Notes: generated by a model not told the origin, from the sequence alone. Positions 32,443 through 41,472 are shown, counted from the stretch's first letter. The stretch is 41,753 nucleotides of DNA from Lachnobacterium bovis DSM 14045 (GCF_900107245.1 NZ_FNPG01000027.1:1-41753); one strand, 5' to 3'. Program-made: numbers and translations.

Positions 32443-34695
32443 ATGACAGACTACACACAATGGGAAGGCTTTGAAGGTAGAATTTGGAAAGATGAGATTA
32501 ATGTTCGTGATTTCATTCAAAAGAATTATAAACAATACGAGGGTGATGAATCTTTTTTGACAGATCCTACAGAAGCTACAAATAAGTTATGGACAGCTTT
32601 ACAAAAATTGCAAAAAGAAGAGCGCGCAAATGGTGGAATATTGGACATGGAAACTGAAGTAGTTTCGAGTTTAACATCATATGGTCCAGGCTACATAGAT
32701 GAATCGTTAAAGGATTTAGAAAAGGTGGTTGGTTTACAGACTGATAAACCTTTAAAAAGAGCATTTATGCCATTTGGTGGAATTAGAATGGCAGAAGAAG
32801 CATGTACATCTAACGGTTATACACCAAGTGAAAAATTGCATGAAATTTTTACAAAATATTCAAGAACTCATAATCAAGGAGTTTTTGATGCGTATACTCC
32901 AGAGATGAAAAAAGCACGTCATAGCCATATAATCACGGGACTTCCAGATACTTATGGTAGAGGAAGAATTGTAGGTGATTATCGTAGAGTTGCACTATAT
33001 GGTATTGATTATTTAATAGAAAAGAAAAAAGAAGATTTATCTAACTGTGGCGACAGAACTATGACAGATGATGTGATTCGCTTAAGAGAAGAGATTTCAA
33101 GACAGATTTCTGCACTTAAAGGATTAAAAGAAATGGCATCAATTTATGGTTTTGATATTTCTCAACCTGCTAAAAACGCAAAAGAAGCAGTACAGTGGCT
33201 ATATTTTGGATATTTAGGTGCTGTAAAAACACAAAATGGTGCTGCAATGTCAGTCGGAAGAATTTCAACATTCTTAGATATTTACATTGAAAGAGATTTA
33301 GAGGCAAAACTAATAACAGAAGAAGAAGCACAGGAATTGATTGATCACTTAGTAATGAAGTTTAGAATGGTAAAATTTGCAAGAATTCCTTCATATAATC
33401 AATTATTCTCGGGGGATCCGGTTTGGGCTACATTAGAGGTGGCTGGAATTGGCATGGATGGTCGCTCTATGGTAACTAAAAATGATTATAGATTTTTACA
33501 TACATTAGAAAACATGGGACCATCGCCTGAACCAAACCTTACAGTTCTATACTCATCTGCGTTACCAGAAAATTTCAAAAAATATGCATCCAAAATTTCA
33601 ATTAACACATCATCAATTCAGTATGAAAATGATGATGTAATGAAGCCAGTGTGGGGTGATGATTATTCAATTTGCTGCTGCGTTTCTGCAACTCAAACTG
33701 GTAAAGAGATGCAATTCTTTGGTGCAAGAGCGAATTTGGCAAAATGTTTATTATATGCAATAAATGGTGGTGTTGATGAAAAAGAACACAATCAGGTAGG
33801 ACCTGCATATAAACCAATTACATCAGAATATTTAGACTATGATGAAGTAATGGATAAATATATTGTAATGTTAGATTGGCTTGCAGAGTTATATGTAAAT
33901 ACTTTGAATTTGATTCAATATATGCATGATAAATATTATTATGAAGAAGAAGAAATGGCTTTAATTGATACGGATGTTCGACGTACATTTGCTACAGGAA
34001 TTGCTGGTTTTTCACATGTAATTGATTCATTAAGTGCAATTAAATATGCAAAAGTAAAGGTTGTAAGAGATGAAACAGGGCTTGCAGTTGGTTACGAAAC
34101 AGAAGGCGATTTTCCAAAATATGGAAATGATGATGATAGAGCAGATGAAATTGGAGAATGGTTATTAAAGACTTTCCTTAAAATGATAAAAAAACATCAT
34201 ACATATAGAGATTCCGAAGCAACAACGTCAATACTAACAATTACATCAAACGTTGTTTATGGAAAAGCAACAGGTGCAACACCAGATGGAAGAGAAGCAT
34301 TTACACCTTTTGCACCAGGAGCAAGTCCATCATATGGAGCTGAAGAAAATGGTCTTTTAGCATCATTAAATTCAGTTGCAAAAATCCCATATCATTGGGC
34401 ACTTGATGGTATTTCAAATACACAAACTATGAATCCAAATGCATTAGGACATTCAGAAAATGAAAGAATCAATAATCTAGTACAGGTTCTTGATGGCTAT
34501 TTTGATCAAGGTGCACACCATCTTAATGTTAATGTTTTTGGAAAAGATAAATTATTAGATGCTATGGAACATCCAGAAAAAGAAGAATATGCAAACTTTA
34601 CAATTCGTGTATCAGGATATGCCGTTAAATTTATAGATTTAACAAGAGAACAGCAATTAGATGTTATTTCACGTACATGTCACGAGCATATGTAA
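32443..34695 (+). CDS. pflB: Formate C-acetyltransferase (pyruvate formate-lyase)
   Basis: The enzyme has 750 residues, the usual length. It cleaves pyruvate with CoA to acetyl-CoA and formate without oxygen. The catalytic cysteines lie in [13 protein letters not shown] (Cys411-413), followed by the conserved [24 protein letters not shown]. The glycyl-radical site is RVSGYAV with Gly725, near the C-terminus, which ends [17 protein letters not shown]. This identifies true PflB rather than a diol- or glycerol-dehydratase relative. pflA, needed to form the radical, follows by 95 bases. GGAGG precedes ATG 32443 by about 9 bases. Acetyl-CoA formed here can feed Pta. Confidence 0.97.
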   Translation: MTDYTQWEGFEGRIWKDEINVRDFIQKNYKQYEGDESFLTDPTEATNKLWTALQKLQKEERANGGILDMETEVVSSLTSYGPGYIDESLKDLEKVVGLQTDKPLKRAFMPFGGIRMAEEACTSNGYTPSEKLHEIFTKYSRTHNQGVFDAYTPEMKKARHSHIITGLPDTYGRGRIVGDYRRVALYGIDYLIEKKKEDLSNCGDRTMTDDVIRLREEISRQISALKGLKEMASIYGFDISQPAKNAKEAVQWLYFGYLGAVKTQNGAAMSVGRISTFLDIYIERDLEAKLITEEEAQELIDHLVMKFRMVKFARIPSYNQLFSGDPVWATLEVAGIGMDGRSMVTKNDYRFLHTLENMGPSPEPNLTVLYSSALPENFKKYASKISINTSSIQYENDDVMKPVWGDDYSICCCVSATQTGKEMQFFGARANLAKCLLYAINGGVDEKEHNQVGPAYKPITSEYLDYDEVMDKYIVMLDWLAELYVNTLNLIQYMHDKYYYEEEEMALIDTDVRRTFATGIAGFSHVIDSLSAIKYAKVKVVRDETGLAVGYETEGDFPKYGNDDDRADEIGEWLLKTFLKMIKKHHTYRDSEATTSILTITSNVVYGKATGATPDGREAFTPFAPGASPSYGAEENGLLASLNSVAKIPYHWALDGISNTQTMNPNALGHSENERINNLVQVLDGYFDQGAHHLNVNVFGKDKLLDAMEHPEKEEYANFTIRVSGYAVKFIDLTREQQLDVISRTCHEHM

Positions 34696-34700
34696 AAAAT

Positions 34701-34757
34701 AAATATATGCAAAATATATATCAACGTAACGTAGATATAAATATATGCAAAATATAT
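34701..34757. repeat. Direct repeats and palindrome between pflB and pflA
   Basis: A 19-base sequence, AAATATATGCAAAATATAT, occurs twice (34701-34719, 34739-34757). Between them lies an imperfect palindrome (34717-34739) centred on ACGTAACGT, with TATATC/GATATA arms. It may set differential expression or stability of the two cistrons, or bind a regulator. Confidence 0.6.
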
Positions 34758-34790
34758 TTTATATAATAAAACATATTCAAAAAGGAAAAA

Positions 34791-35543
34791 ATGAGTAATT
34801 TAATTGGAAAAATCAATAAGCTTGAAACATTTGGTTTAGTGGATGGACCGGGAGTACGCTATGTTGTGTTTCTCCAAGGATGTTCAATGAAGTGCAAATA
34901 TTGTCACAATCCTGAAACTTGGTATGGTTCTGCTCCAATTGAAATGACGCCAGAGCAGCTTTATAAAAAAGCGCTTCGTTATAAAACATATTGGAAAAAT
35001 AATGGAGGGATTACCGTAAGTGGTGGTGAAGCATTGCTACAATTGGATTTTGTAACCGAATTGTTCGAGCTGGCTAAAAAAGATGGAATACATACTGCCA
35101 TAGATACTAGTGGAAATCCATTTAAAATGAATGAAGAATATTTAGAAAAATTTAATAGGCTTATGAGAGTTACAGATCTTTTTATTCTTGATTTAAAAGA
35201 AATCAACAACAAAAAGCATATAGAATTAACTTCACAGCCTAATGATAATATTCTACAGATGGCTCAGTATTTATCAAAAAATAATAAAAAAATGTGGATT
35301 AGACATGTTCTTGTTCCGAATTTAACAGATAATGAAGCTGATTTAAAAAAAATGGATGAATTCATTCGTTCTCTTAATACAGTAACGAGAGTTGAAGTTT
35401 TACCATATCATACACTTGGGGTACCAAAATGGGAAAAACTAGGAAGAAAATATCCATTAGAAGGTTATAAAATTCCAACAAAGGAACAGATAACAAAAGC
35501 AGAAGATATTCTACGAGTGGATTCATTTCCTGAAAAAGCATAG
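34791..35543 (+). CDS. pflA: Pyruvate formate-lyase-activating enzyme
   Basis: This radical SAM enzyme has 250 residues and abstracts hydrogen from the PflB glycine. The [4Fe-4S] motif C-SMK-C-KY-C (CxxxCxxC) follows LVDGPGVRYVVFLQG. GGITVSGGEALLQ binds SAM, and VLPYHTLGVPKWEKLGR is the typical C-terminal PflA motif. It has no extra ferredoxin-like cluster domain, fitting the short PflA class. The ribosome site AAGGAAAAA is average. It lies 95 bases after pflB, separated by AT-rich repeats. Confidence 0.97.
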   Translation: MSNLIGKINKLETFGLVDGPGVRYVVFLQGCSMKCKYCHNPETWYGSAPIEMTPEQLYKKALRYKTYWKNNGGITVSGGEALLQLDFVTELFELAKKDGIHTAIDTSGNPFKMNEEYLEKFNRLMRVTDLFILDLKEINNKKHIELTSQPNDNILQMAQYLSKNNKKMWIRHVLVPNLTDNEADLKKMDEFIRSLNTVTRVEVLPYHTLGVPKWEKLGRKYPLEGYKIPTKEQITKAEDILRVDSFPEKA

Positions 35544-35583
35544 TATTAAAAAAGTAAACAGTTTTATATTATAAATATTTAAT

Positions 35584-35612
35584 TTGACTAAAGTAAATAA
35601 AAGGAGTAGAAT
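35584..35612 (+). promoter_or_regulatory. Promoter of the queuosine-precursor operon
   Basis: TTGACT (35584-35589), 17 bases, TAGAAT (35607-35612). Transcription should begin near 35619, placing a structured leader and terminator before queD. Confidence 0.75.
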
Positions 35613-35618
35613 GAATCT

Positions 35619-35733
35619 TCGGAGAATTAAATAAGACAGTTCATTTGTACCATCCTGTCTCTAAACAAAACCAGGACTATTTGGATAAGATAGTTTAGGA
35701 GGGATGTACATTGTTTTTGTACATCCCTTTTTT
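35619..35733 (+). promoter_or_regulatory. Attenuator leader RNA, possible preQ1-type riboswitch
   Basis: The leader of about 115 bases has AGACAG/CTGTCT (35634-35639 with 35655-35660) closing a loop that contains TGTACCATCC. That loop can pair with GGGATGTACA, the left arm of the terminator, with one bulged base, giving an antiterminator. A further CTAAAC/GTTTAG stem (35661-35666 with 35692-35697) and TCCTG/CAGGA pairing offer alternative folds. Position before a complete preQ1 operon suggests preQ1 or a related ligand. I could not match it to preQ1-I or preQ1-II consensus and do not remember preQ1-III well enough to judge. Confidence 0.55.
35701..35733 (+). terminator. Regulated intrinsic terminator before queD
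   Basis: GGGATGTACA (35701-35710) pairs perfectly with TGTACATCCC (35718-35727), followed by TTTTTT. It lies between the que promoter and the first gene, the place of a transcription attenuator. The 166 bases between it and queD hold no other feature I can name. Confidence 0.92.
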
Positions 35734-35899
35734 AATATCGTTCAAGAAAAAACTCATGAGGTAAACATGATTCTAATAATATATAGATATTCTTAAATCC
35801 AAATTCTTGGTGATAATTTTCCATTATATAAAAACATTAAAGCTATTAAACAAAAAATAAATGTAAAATTTATAAAAATTAAGTAAAAGAGGTAGTAGT

Positions 35900-36301
35900 A
35901 TGTATTCAGTAAGAACAGAGGGTAGTTTTGATGCTGCTCATTTTTTGGCAAATTATCAAGGAAAATGTAGAAATTTACATGGTCATAGATGGAGAGTAAT
36001 AATAGAAGTAAAGAGTGAAACACTTGAAAATGGAATGGTAATAGATTTCACAGAAATAAAAAAAGATTTAAAAGATATGCTAGAGCAATATGATCATAGT
36101 TTAATAATAGAAGAAAATACAGCTAGTGAAAAATTATTAGAAGCGTTAAATGAAGATGATTATAAAATCAATATTGTTAAATTCAGACCAACAGCGGAAA
36201 ATTTTGCACATTTCTTTTTTTCAGAATTAAAGAAAAAATATAATATTTCAAAAGTTAAAGTATATGAAACACCAAATAATTGTGCTATATATGAAGAATA
36301 G
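35900..36301 (+). CDS. queD: 6-carboxy-5,6,7,8-tetrahydropterin synthase
   Basis: The protein has 133 residues of the PTPS/QueD family and turns dihydroneopterin triphosphate into carboxytetrahydropterin. Zinc ligands are His14 (FDAAHFL), His27 and His29 (LHGHRW), and the catalytic Cys23 is in GKCRNLHGH. The C-terminal RPTAENFAHFFFSEL and VYETPNNCAIYEE complete the fold, with the terminal Glu pair binding the pterin. GAGG lies 8 bases before ATG 35900. It is first in a que operon and follows the attenuator. queE starts 50 bases later. Confidence 0.95.
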   Translation: MYSVRTEGSFDAAHFLANYQGKCRNLHGHRWRVIIEVKSETLENGMVIDFTEIKKDLKDMLEQYDHSLIIEENTASEKLLEALNEDDYKINIVKFRPTAENFAHFFFSELKKKYNISKVKVYETPNNCAIYEE

Positions 36302-36351
36302 AATATTAATTTGCAGAATTTAGATGCAGTAATTAGAAAGAGGAACGGCGA

Positions 36352-37083
36352 ATGGAAAATATTTCTTCGGATATTGAAAATATAACAAAAGAAATAAAAA
36401 AAGAAAAATCTGACACAATAACATACAAAGTAGTTGAAAAATTTGTCAGCATTAATGGTGAAGGACAAAAAGCTGGACAATTGGCTATTTTTATTAGATT
36501 TCAAGGATGTAATTTGAATTGTGTGTATTGTGATACAAAATGGGCAAATCAAAAAGAAGCAAAATACCATTTGATGACAGCGCAACAAATAATAGATTAC
36601 ATTAAATCAACAAATGTAAAAAATGTTACTTTAACGGGTGGAGAACCATTACGTCAAGAAAATATAATGTATTTGTTAGAGAAATTGTCATTGATTGAGA
36701 ATATAAATGTTGAAATAGAAACAAATGGCAGTGTTAGTATAGCTGAAACAAAAAAAATAAAGAATTCACCAAGTATCACATTAGATTACAAGTTGCCTGA
36801 CAGCAATATGGAAAAATATATGGATCTCTCAAATTATGATTTTTTAGAATCCAAGGATACTGTTAAGTTTGTTTGTAGTAGTATAAATGACCTGAAGAAA
36901 GCAAAAGATATAATTGAAAAATATAGTTTAACATCTAAATGTAAAGTGTATTTGAGCTCAGTGTTTGAAAAGATTACTCCGGCAGAAATTGTGGATTTTA
37001 TGAAAGAACACAACATGAATGACATAAATTTGCAGCTACAGATGCATAAATATATTTGGGATCCGAATTTGAAAGGGGTGTAA
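36352..37083 (+). CDS. queE: 7-carboxy-7-deazaguanine synthase
   Basis: This radical SAM enzyme has 243 residues and contracts carboxytetrahydropterin to 7-carboxy-7-deazaguanine. After a charged leader of about 22 residues come [29 protein letters not shown], the cluster motif C-NLN-C-VY-C (CxxxCxxC), DTKWA and [10 protein letters not shown]. The C-terminal [12 protein letters not shown] is typical of QueE (binding near the substrate). GAGGAACGGCG before ATG 36352 is a moderate ribosome site. The end lies 2 bases before the folE start. Confidence 0.95.
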   Translation: MENISSDIENITKEIKKEKSDTITYKVVEKFVSINGEGQKAGQLAIFIRFQGCNLNCVYCDTKWANQKEAKYHLMTAQQIIDYIKSTNVKNVTLTGGEPLRQENIMYLLEKLSLIENINVEIETNGSVSIAETKKIKNSPSITLDYKLPDSNMEKYMDLSNYDFLESKDTVKFVCSSINDLKKAKDIIEKYSLTSKCKVYLSSVFEKITPAEIVDFMKEHNMNDINLQLQMHKYIWDPNLKGV

Positions 37084-37085
37084 AT

Positions 37086-37691
37086 ATGATTAATCAAGAA
37101 AATCAGGCAATTAAGAAAATTGATACTGAAAAAATAGAAAAAAATATTCGAGAAATTTTAATTGCATTAGGAGCAAATCCAGATTCAGAAGGTTTAAAAG
37201 AAACCCCAAAAAGAGTAGCTAAAATGTATGAAGAAGTTTTCGAAGGAATGAACTATACAAATGATCAGATAGCGGAGATGTTTAATAAAACCTTTAGTGA
37301 AGATATTAAAACAACTTCATCAAAAGATATGGTAATCGTGAAGGATATTGATGCGTTTAGTTATTGCGAACATCATATGGCACTTATGTATAACATGAAA
37401 ATAGATGTAGCTTATATTCCAAATGGCAAAGTTATCGGCCTTAGTAAAATTGCCAGAATCGTTGATATGGTAACAAAACGTTTGCAGTTACAGGAACGAA
37501 TTGGAACAGATATTTTAGATATAATGAAAAAAATTACAGAAAGCCAGGATATAGCAGTTATTATAAGAGCAAATCATAGCTGTATGACAGCAAGAGGAAT
37601 AAAAAATATCAATTCAAGAACATATACACAAACTTTGAGTGGTAAATTTGAAGAAGATACAACACTATTAAACAGATTAACTTATGCATAA
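37086..37691 (+). CDS. folE: GTP cyclohydrolase I
   Basis: From ATG 37086 (AAAGGGGTG 5-6 bases before) the enzyme has 201 residues. An upstream in-frame ATG at 37056 lies inside queE and has no ribosome site. GTP cyclohydrolase I forms dihydroneopterin triphosphate. Motifs are [35 protein letters not shown] with zinc ligands, [26 protein letters not shown], and [12 protein letters not shown] with the second zinc Cys. Being inside a que operon, it supplies queuosine synthesis and probably folate as well. Confidence 0.95.
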   Translation: MINQENQAIKKIDTEKIEKNIREILIALGANPDSEGLKETPKRVAKMYEEVFEGMNYTNDQIAEMFNKTFSEDIKTTSSKDMVIVKDIDAFSYCEHHMALMYNMKIDVAYIPNGKVIGLSKIARIVDMVTKRLQLQERIGTDILDIMKKITESQDIAVIIRANHSCMTARGIKNINSRTYTQTLSGKFEEDTTLLNRLTYA

Positions 37692-37763
37692 AAAATAATT
37701 GTACAAAGTTATAAAAGAATATGTACAGTTAAAATAAAAATAATACAGAAAAGAGGACGAAAA

Positions 37764-38456
37764 ATGAGAGCGTTAGTATTATGTAGCGGTGGTATTGATT
37801 CATCAACTTGTCTAGCTTTGGCAGTAGATAAATACGGAAAAGACAACGTTGTAGCATTATCAATGTCATATGGACAAAAACACAAAAAAGAAATAGAAAG
37901 TGCAGAAAAAATTTGTAAATATTATGGAGTTGAATTATATAAACTAGATTTAAAAAAGATTTTTCAATATAGTAATTGTTCGCTATTGGAAAATTCAACA
38001 GAAAGTATTCCAAAGGAAACATACGCAAAACAACTTGAAAAAACTCATTCACAACCTGTTAGTACATATGTGCCATTTAGAAATGGTCTATTTTTGTCAT
38101 CTGCAGCAAGCTTTGCATTGTCAAAAGATTGTGATGTGATTTATTATGGAGCCCATGCTGACGATGCAGCAGGTAATGCTTATCCAGACTGCAGTGAAGC
38201 TTTTAATAATGCTATGAATACAGCAATTTACGAAGGTAGTGGTAAAAAATTAAAAATAGAAGCTCCTTTTATAAAAGAAAACAAAGCCGGTGTTGTAAAA
38301 AAAGGTTTAGAACTCAAAGTCCCTTATGAATTGACATGGAGTTGCTACGAAGGAAAAGATGAGCCATGTTTAAAATGCGGAACATGCATTGATAGAATGA
38401 AAGCGTTTGAATTAAATGGTACAGTAGATCCACTCCTAAAAAATAGTATTAATTAA
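37764..38456 (+). CDS. queC: 7-cyano-7-deazaguanine synthase
   Basis: The enzyme has 230 residues and converts carboxydeazaguanine to preQ0 with ATP and ammonia. The PP-loop SGGIDSS lies at 8-14 (LVLCSGGIDSSTCLA). VPFRNGLFLSSAASFA and GAHADDAAGNAYPDCSEAF bind substrate. The C-terminal zinc knuckle CYEGKDEPCLKCGTCIDR has four cysteines. GAGG precedes ATG 37764 by about 8 bases. It lies between folE and queF, in the expected pathway company. Confidence 0.96.
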   Translation: MRALVLCSGGIDSSTCLALAVDKYGKDNVVALSMSYGQKHKKEIESAEKICKYYGVELYKLDLKKIFQYSNCSLLENSTESIPKETYAKQLEKTHSQPVSTYVPFRNGLFLSSAASFALSKDCDVIYYGAHADDAAGNAYPDCSEAFNNAMNTAIYEGSGKKLKIEAPFIKENKAGVVKKGLELKVPYELTWSCYEGKDEPCLKCGTCIDRMKAFELNGTVDPLLKNSIN

Positions 38457-38496
38457 ATAGACACATAAAATTAAATAGATACATAAAATTAAATAG
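38451..38496. repeat. 18-bp tandem repeat between queC and queF
   Basis: AATTAAATAGACACATAA (38451-38468), AATTAAATAGATACATAA (38469-38486) and the first ten bases of a third copy. The first copy overlaps the end of queC. This is probably a slippage product. Confidence 0.8.
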
Positions 38497-38525
38497 AAAA
38501 CAAAAAACATATATAGGAGAAAAAT

Positions 38526-39026
38526 ATGTCAACATTACGAAAAAAAGAAGAAATGAAAGATGTAACTTTATTAGGAAATAAAAATGTAAAATATGCAATG
38601 GATTATGCACCAGAAGTGCTTGAAACATTTGATAACAAACATCCAGAAAATGATTATTTTGTCAAATTTAATTGTCCTGAGTTTACAAGCCTTTGCCCAA
38701 TAACAAGCCAACCAGATTTTGCAACTATTTATATTTCATACGTTCCAGATAAAAAAATGGTTGAAAGTAAATCATTGAAATTATATTTATTTAGTTTTAG
38801 AAACCATGGAGATTTTCATGAAGATTGTATGAACATTATAATGAAAGATTTAATAAAATTAATGGATCCAAAATACATCGAGGTATGGGGAAAATTTACT
38901 CCAAGAGGTGGAATTTCAATTGATCCATATTGCAATTATGGAAAAAAAGGAACTGTTTGGGAAAAAGTTGCATTTGATAGACTAGTCAATCACGATATGT
39001 ATCCTGAAAAAGTTGACAACAGATAA
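38526..39026 (+). CDS. queF: NADPH-dependent 7-cyano-7-deazaguanine reductase
   Basis: The enzyme has 166 residues of the unimodular type I QueF form and reduces preQ0 to preQ1. The catalytic Cys57 lies in [14 protein letters not shown] with Asp64; the usual T-G-Q is T-S-Q here. The QueF NADPH motif [22 protein letters not shown] is intact. The C-terminal [22 protein letters not shown] is also typical. GGAG precedes ATG 38526. With queD-queE-folE-queC this completes GTP to preQ1 in one operon; tgt and queA/queG, needed to finish queuosine, are elsewhere. No clear terminator was seen in the 160 bases after it. Confidence 0.96.
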   Translation: MSTLRKKEEMKDVTLLGNKNVKYAMDYAPEVLETFDNKHPENDYFVKFNCPEFTSLCPITSQPDFATIYISYVPDKKMVESKSLKLYLFSFRNHGDFHEDCMNIIMKDLIKLMDPKYIEVWGKFTPRGGISIDPYCNYGKKGTVWEKVAFDRLVNHDMYPEKVDNR

Positions 39027-39187
39027 AAAGTACTTGTATTAGAAATAATAAATTTCAAACTGAATAATGGTTAAAATGACGAAAAACACTCTCTCGTTCT
39101 GTGAAAACATATGAAAATTAAATAATTTTACAACAAAGGTCTCAAATATGTTATTATAATCGTAAGGTGATATAGGAGGGAAATTAA

Positions 39188-39805
39188 ATGATTATAACAA
39201 TTGCAAGAGAATGTGGAAGTTGTGGACATTTAATAGGAGAATATGTAGCTGAAAAGTTAGGTTTGGAGTTTTTTGATAGAAACACCTTAATTAAGATGGC
39301 AAAGGAAAATGGTTATTACGACGAATACTGTAGCTTTTTTGAAGAGCGACCAGTTAGTAGTTTATTATATAGCATAGCAAGAAGAAGCGAGGAATTTTTT
39401 CCAAGTGTTAGAGAAAGAAATTTTCTTAAAAGGTTAATTAAAGATAACGATAATTTCGTTATAATGGAGGTATGTGGTAATTACATATTCAAAGATGAAG
39501 GGGACACCACATCTATATTTATCCATGCTGACCAGGAATTTAAAACAAAGGAAGTTATGAAAAGAGAAAATTTGAATCTAACTGAGGCGATAAAACATAT
39601 AAAAGATATAGAAATACGAAGGAGAGAGTTTCACAATTATTATTCAGGTGAAATCTGGGGAGATGGTAAGAACTATGATCTTTGCATAGATACTACATAT
39701 ATTACTCCAGAATTTGCAGCGGATTTGATAGTATCGTATATTAATGCAAAAAAAGGAAAAGATGTTACTGTGATGCACCGTAAATCCGATAAAGCAAAAG
39801 CCTAG
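39188..39805 (+). CDS. Cytidylate kinase-like family protein
   Basis: The protein has 205 residues. The start MIITIARECGSCGHLIGEYVAEKLGLEFFDR is a variant P-loop (GSCGHLIG, without the classic GK[ST]) as in the Cytidylate_kin2 group. The lid region has RENLNLTEAIKHIKDIEIRRREFHNYYSGEIWGDGKNYDLCIDT, the HNYYSG-x-WG segment being typical. These proteins are presumed nucleotide kinases but are separate from Cmk, and substrates are unknown. GGAGGG lies 6 bases before ATG 39188. The C-terminus ends in a basic tail (MHRKSDKAKA). It is followed by a large noncoding stretch. Confidence 0.85.
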   Translation: MIITIARECGSCGHLIGEYVAEKLGLEFFDRNTLIKMAKENGYYDEYCSFFEERPVSSLLYSIARRSEEFFPSVRERNFLKRLIKDNDNFVIMEVCGNYIFKDEGDTTSIFIHADQEFKTKEVMKRENLNLTEAIKHIKDIEIRRREFHNYYSGEIWGDGKNYDLCIDTTYITPEFAADLIVSYINAKKGKDVTVMHRKSDKAKA

Positions 39806-39830
39806 TTTAAACAGAAAAAACATAACCAAT

Positions 39831-39961
39831 AAAAATATTAAATATACATAATGTAGCTAATATAAAAATATTAAATATATATATAATATAGCTAACGTAA
39901 AAATATTAAATATATTTATAATATAGCTAACATAAAAATATTAAACATAAACTATAAATAA
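39831..39961. repeat. AT-rich 33-35 bp direct repeats
   Basis: Units begin AAAAATATTAAA at 39831, 39864, 39899 and 39934 (steps 33, 35, 35); the first three end in TATAGCTAAC-like or TGTAGCTAAT-like sequence and the fourth decays. There are no unique spacers, so this is not CRISPR. It lies after the kinase-like gene. Confidence 0.85.
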
Positions 39962-39989
39962 AACAACTACCCATTCAAAATCACTAAAG

Positions 39990-40086
39990 AAGAACTATAG
40001 TATTCTAATCGAGCGTTGAGATGTGAGTTGAAAACAATAACTTGCAAACAAAACACTTGTTTATAACTGCTATAGTTCTTTTTTTG
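39990..40086 (+). ncRNA. Candidate structured RNA ending in a terminator
   Basis: AAGAACTATAG (39990-40000) and CTATAGTTCTT (40070-40080) form a perfect 11-bp closing stem, followed by a run of T. The ~70 enclosed bases can form two inner hairpins, GAGTT/AACTT around GAAAACAAT and AAACAA/TTGTTT around AACAC, giving a three-way junction. It may be a small RNA, or an unusually large terminator for the kinase-like gene. I recognise no known RNA family. Confidence 0.45.
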
Positions 40087-40129
40087 TAAAAAAATGTGAA
40101 AAATACCAAATCAAAAAAATAATTAATAA

Positions 40130-40260
40130 AAAGTATAGCAAGACATAATAAAAGAAAGGAATAAAAAAGAAAAGAATAAATAATAAAAGAATAAATAATA
40201 AAAGAATAAAAAAATAAAAAAATAAAAGAATAAAAAAATAAAAAGTATTATAGAAAAAAA
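40130..40260. repeat. Low-complexity AATAA/AAAAGAATAA tract
   Basis: Purine-rich sequence made of AATAAATAATAAAAG and AAAAAAATAAA units, with almost no G or C. No gene, hairpin or promoter was seen inside. Confidence 0.7.
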
Positions 40261-40265
40261 GAGAG

Positions 40266-40294
40266 TTGAAAAAAATAAAAAGTTAGTGTATAAT
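40266..40294 (+). promoter_or_regulatory. Strong promoter with a long leader
   Basis: TTGAAA (40266-40271), 17 bases, and perfect TATAAT (40289-40294). The next start codon is at 40617, giving a leader of about 315 bases. Confidence 0.75.
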
Positions 40295-40301
40295 AACACG
40301 T

Positions 40302-40616
40302 GTAAGAAGTAAAAAACGAGATGGTTTTGTAAGACTGATATGGCCCTTGGCGTAAAAAATATATGGTCATTTTAAATTCGTTATTATAATCCTAATTTAT
40401 GATTCTAAAATGTACTTGTCAAAAAACTTTTTATAATATGTGAGTATTATAATTCCTTCTTTGAAAAATAGTAGTTTTTTGATGGCTCATAGTTTTATTG
40501 TGCCATATCGGGCGGGAAAATTATTCGTGTTTATTGTTAATAAGTCGTAATTCTGTGATTATAGTTAGGCGTGTTACAAATATCTAAACAGAATTGATAG
40601 TATAGAGGTGAAAAAA
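40302..40616 (+). other. Long possible leader RNA with alternative pairings
   Basis: GCCATATC (40502-40509) can pair with GATATGGC (40337-40344). The overlapping TGTGCCAT (40499-40506) can instead form a local hairpin with ATGGCTCA (40482-40489). ATGGCC (40340-40345) can also pair nearby with GGTCAT, one G-T pair. Mutually exclusive folds suggest a switch, but no consensus was recognised. Confidence 0.35.
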
Positions 40617-40757
40617 ATGGGTACAATAATAGTAGGTGTAGTTTTAATAATAATTATTGCATTAATAATAAGAAGTATGATTAAATCCAAAAAATCTGGA
40701 AAATCATTATCGTGTGGTTGTGATTGTAGTAAATGTCATGGAGGCTGTCATAAATAA
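40617..40757 (+). CDS. FeoB-associated Cys-rich membrane peptide (46 residues)
   Basis: The frame starts at ATG 40617 after GAGGTG (7 bases). It encodes one membrane span (TIIVGVVLIIIIALIIRSM, 3-21), a basic KSKKSGKS stretch and a Cys/His tail, CGCDCSKCHGGCHK. This is the pattern of the small proteins often encoded next to FeoB ferrous-iron transporters (PF12669 type). The tail has five cysteines and two histidines and could bind iron. No feoA or feoB is in the window, so this copy is an orphan here, placed just before an rRNA operon. It is easily missed because of its size. Confidence 0.85.
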   Translation: MGTIIVGVVLIIIIALIIRSMIKSKKSGKSLSCGCDCSKCHGGCHK

Positions 40758-40918
40758 TATAATATGTTGATTAAACAATAAACTGTTTATAAACATTATA
40801 GTAAGTAAAAATGATAATTGAAATGTAACGGTCATAATATATATAGCGATGCCCGAGTGTTGTGCAAAAAATTCACAATAATTTCAAAATATACAGACAT
40901 AAAAAATGAAAAAAGATG

Positions 40919-40947
40919 TTGACGAAAGTGGGAAAAGATGATATTAT
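40919..40947 (+). promoter_or_regulatory. rRNA promoter P1
   Basis: TTGACG (40919-40924), 17 bases, TATTAT (40942-40947), with an overlapping TATAAT. Just after it is a short hairpin GCGAA/TTCGC. Upstream DNA is A/T-rich. Confidence 0.65.
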
Positions 40948-40950
40948 AAT

Positions 40951-41263
40951 TGAGCTGACAGCGAAGAATTCGCAAAAGTTGGAAACTCAAAATGTACACA
41001 AGAAGAACAATGGTTGTTATGAGTGTTCAGAAATATTTCATTTAAATAAAGATGAAAAAAATTCTAAAGATAAGGTTTTAAATAACCGATAAAGGAAGAG
41101 TGACGACTTTAGATTGCGGATGAGCTTCGATGGTCATCTTTTATCAATTGTTTATATAAATATTAATAAGCGATTGGTAATCATTTGTTTTTTGATTTTA
41201 AATGTTCGATTATTAGCACCTTGATTGGTAGCTGCGAATTAAAAAATAAAAACAAAAAAAGTG
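40951..41263. other. Spacer between the two rRNA promoters
   Basis: No gene. There is a small hairpin GATGA/TCATC (41119-41138) followed by TTTT, which could end transcripts from P1, and a CCGATAA near 41086. Otherwise nothing I can name. Confidence 0.4.
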
Positions 41264-41292
41264 TTGACAAACACAAAGAAAGATGATAAGAT
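41264..41292 (+). promoter_or_regulatory. rRNA promoter P2
   Basis: Perfect TTGACA (41264-41269), 17 bases, TAAGAT (41287-41292). A TCGCT/AGCGA hairpin follows at once, mirroring the GCGAA hairpin after P1. The leader to the 16S gene is about 175 bases. Confidence 0.8.
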
Positions 41293-41472
41293 ATAGAAGT
41301 TGTCGCTGATAAGCGAAACGAAAACTTTGATAACTAAATAGTGAAAAACCTTGAAAGATTCTAAAGAGAATTATTCAAGTAATCAAAAGATTACACGAAC
41401 AGCATCAAAAAAGATGCACCTTTAAAACAGTAACAAGGAAATTAGCCAAGCTAAGTTCTGAGAATCAAATTT

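Noticed and set aside
35584-35640. THF riboswitch suggested by GGAGTAGAATGAATC
   Set aside because: That stretch contains the -10 TAGAAT of a well-spaced promoter, so most of it lies before the RNA; other THF motifs such as CGTTAAGTG are absent.
39831-39961. Possible CRISPR array
   Set aside because: The units follow each other with no unique spacers and consist of AT-rich low-complexity sequence; no cas gene is present.
40860-40878. Rex-like site TTGTG...CACAA before the rRNA promoter
   Set aside because: It is 19 rather than 18 bases and lacks the symmetric core; a weak inverted repeat in AT-rich DNA is enough to explain it.
41086-41092. Third sigma-28-like site CCGATAA in the rRNA spacer
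   Set aside because: TAAA is 17 bases away, outside usual spacing, and no gene other than rRNA follows.
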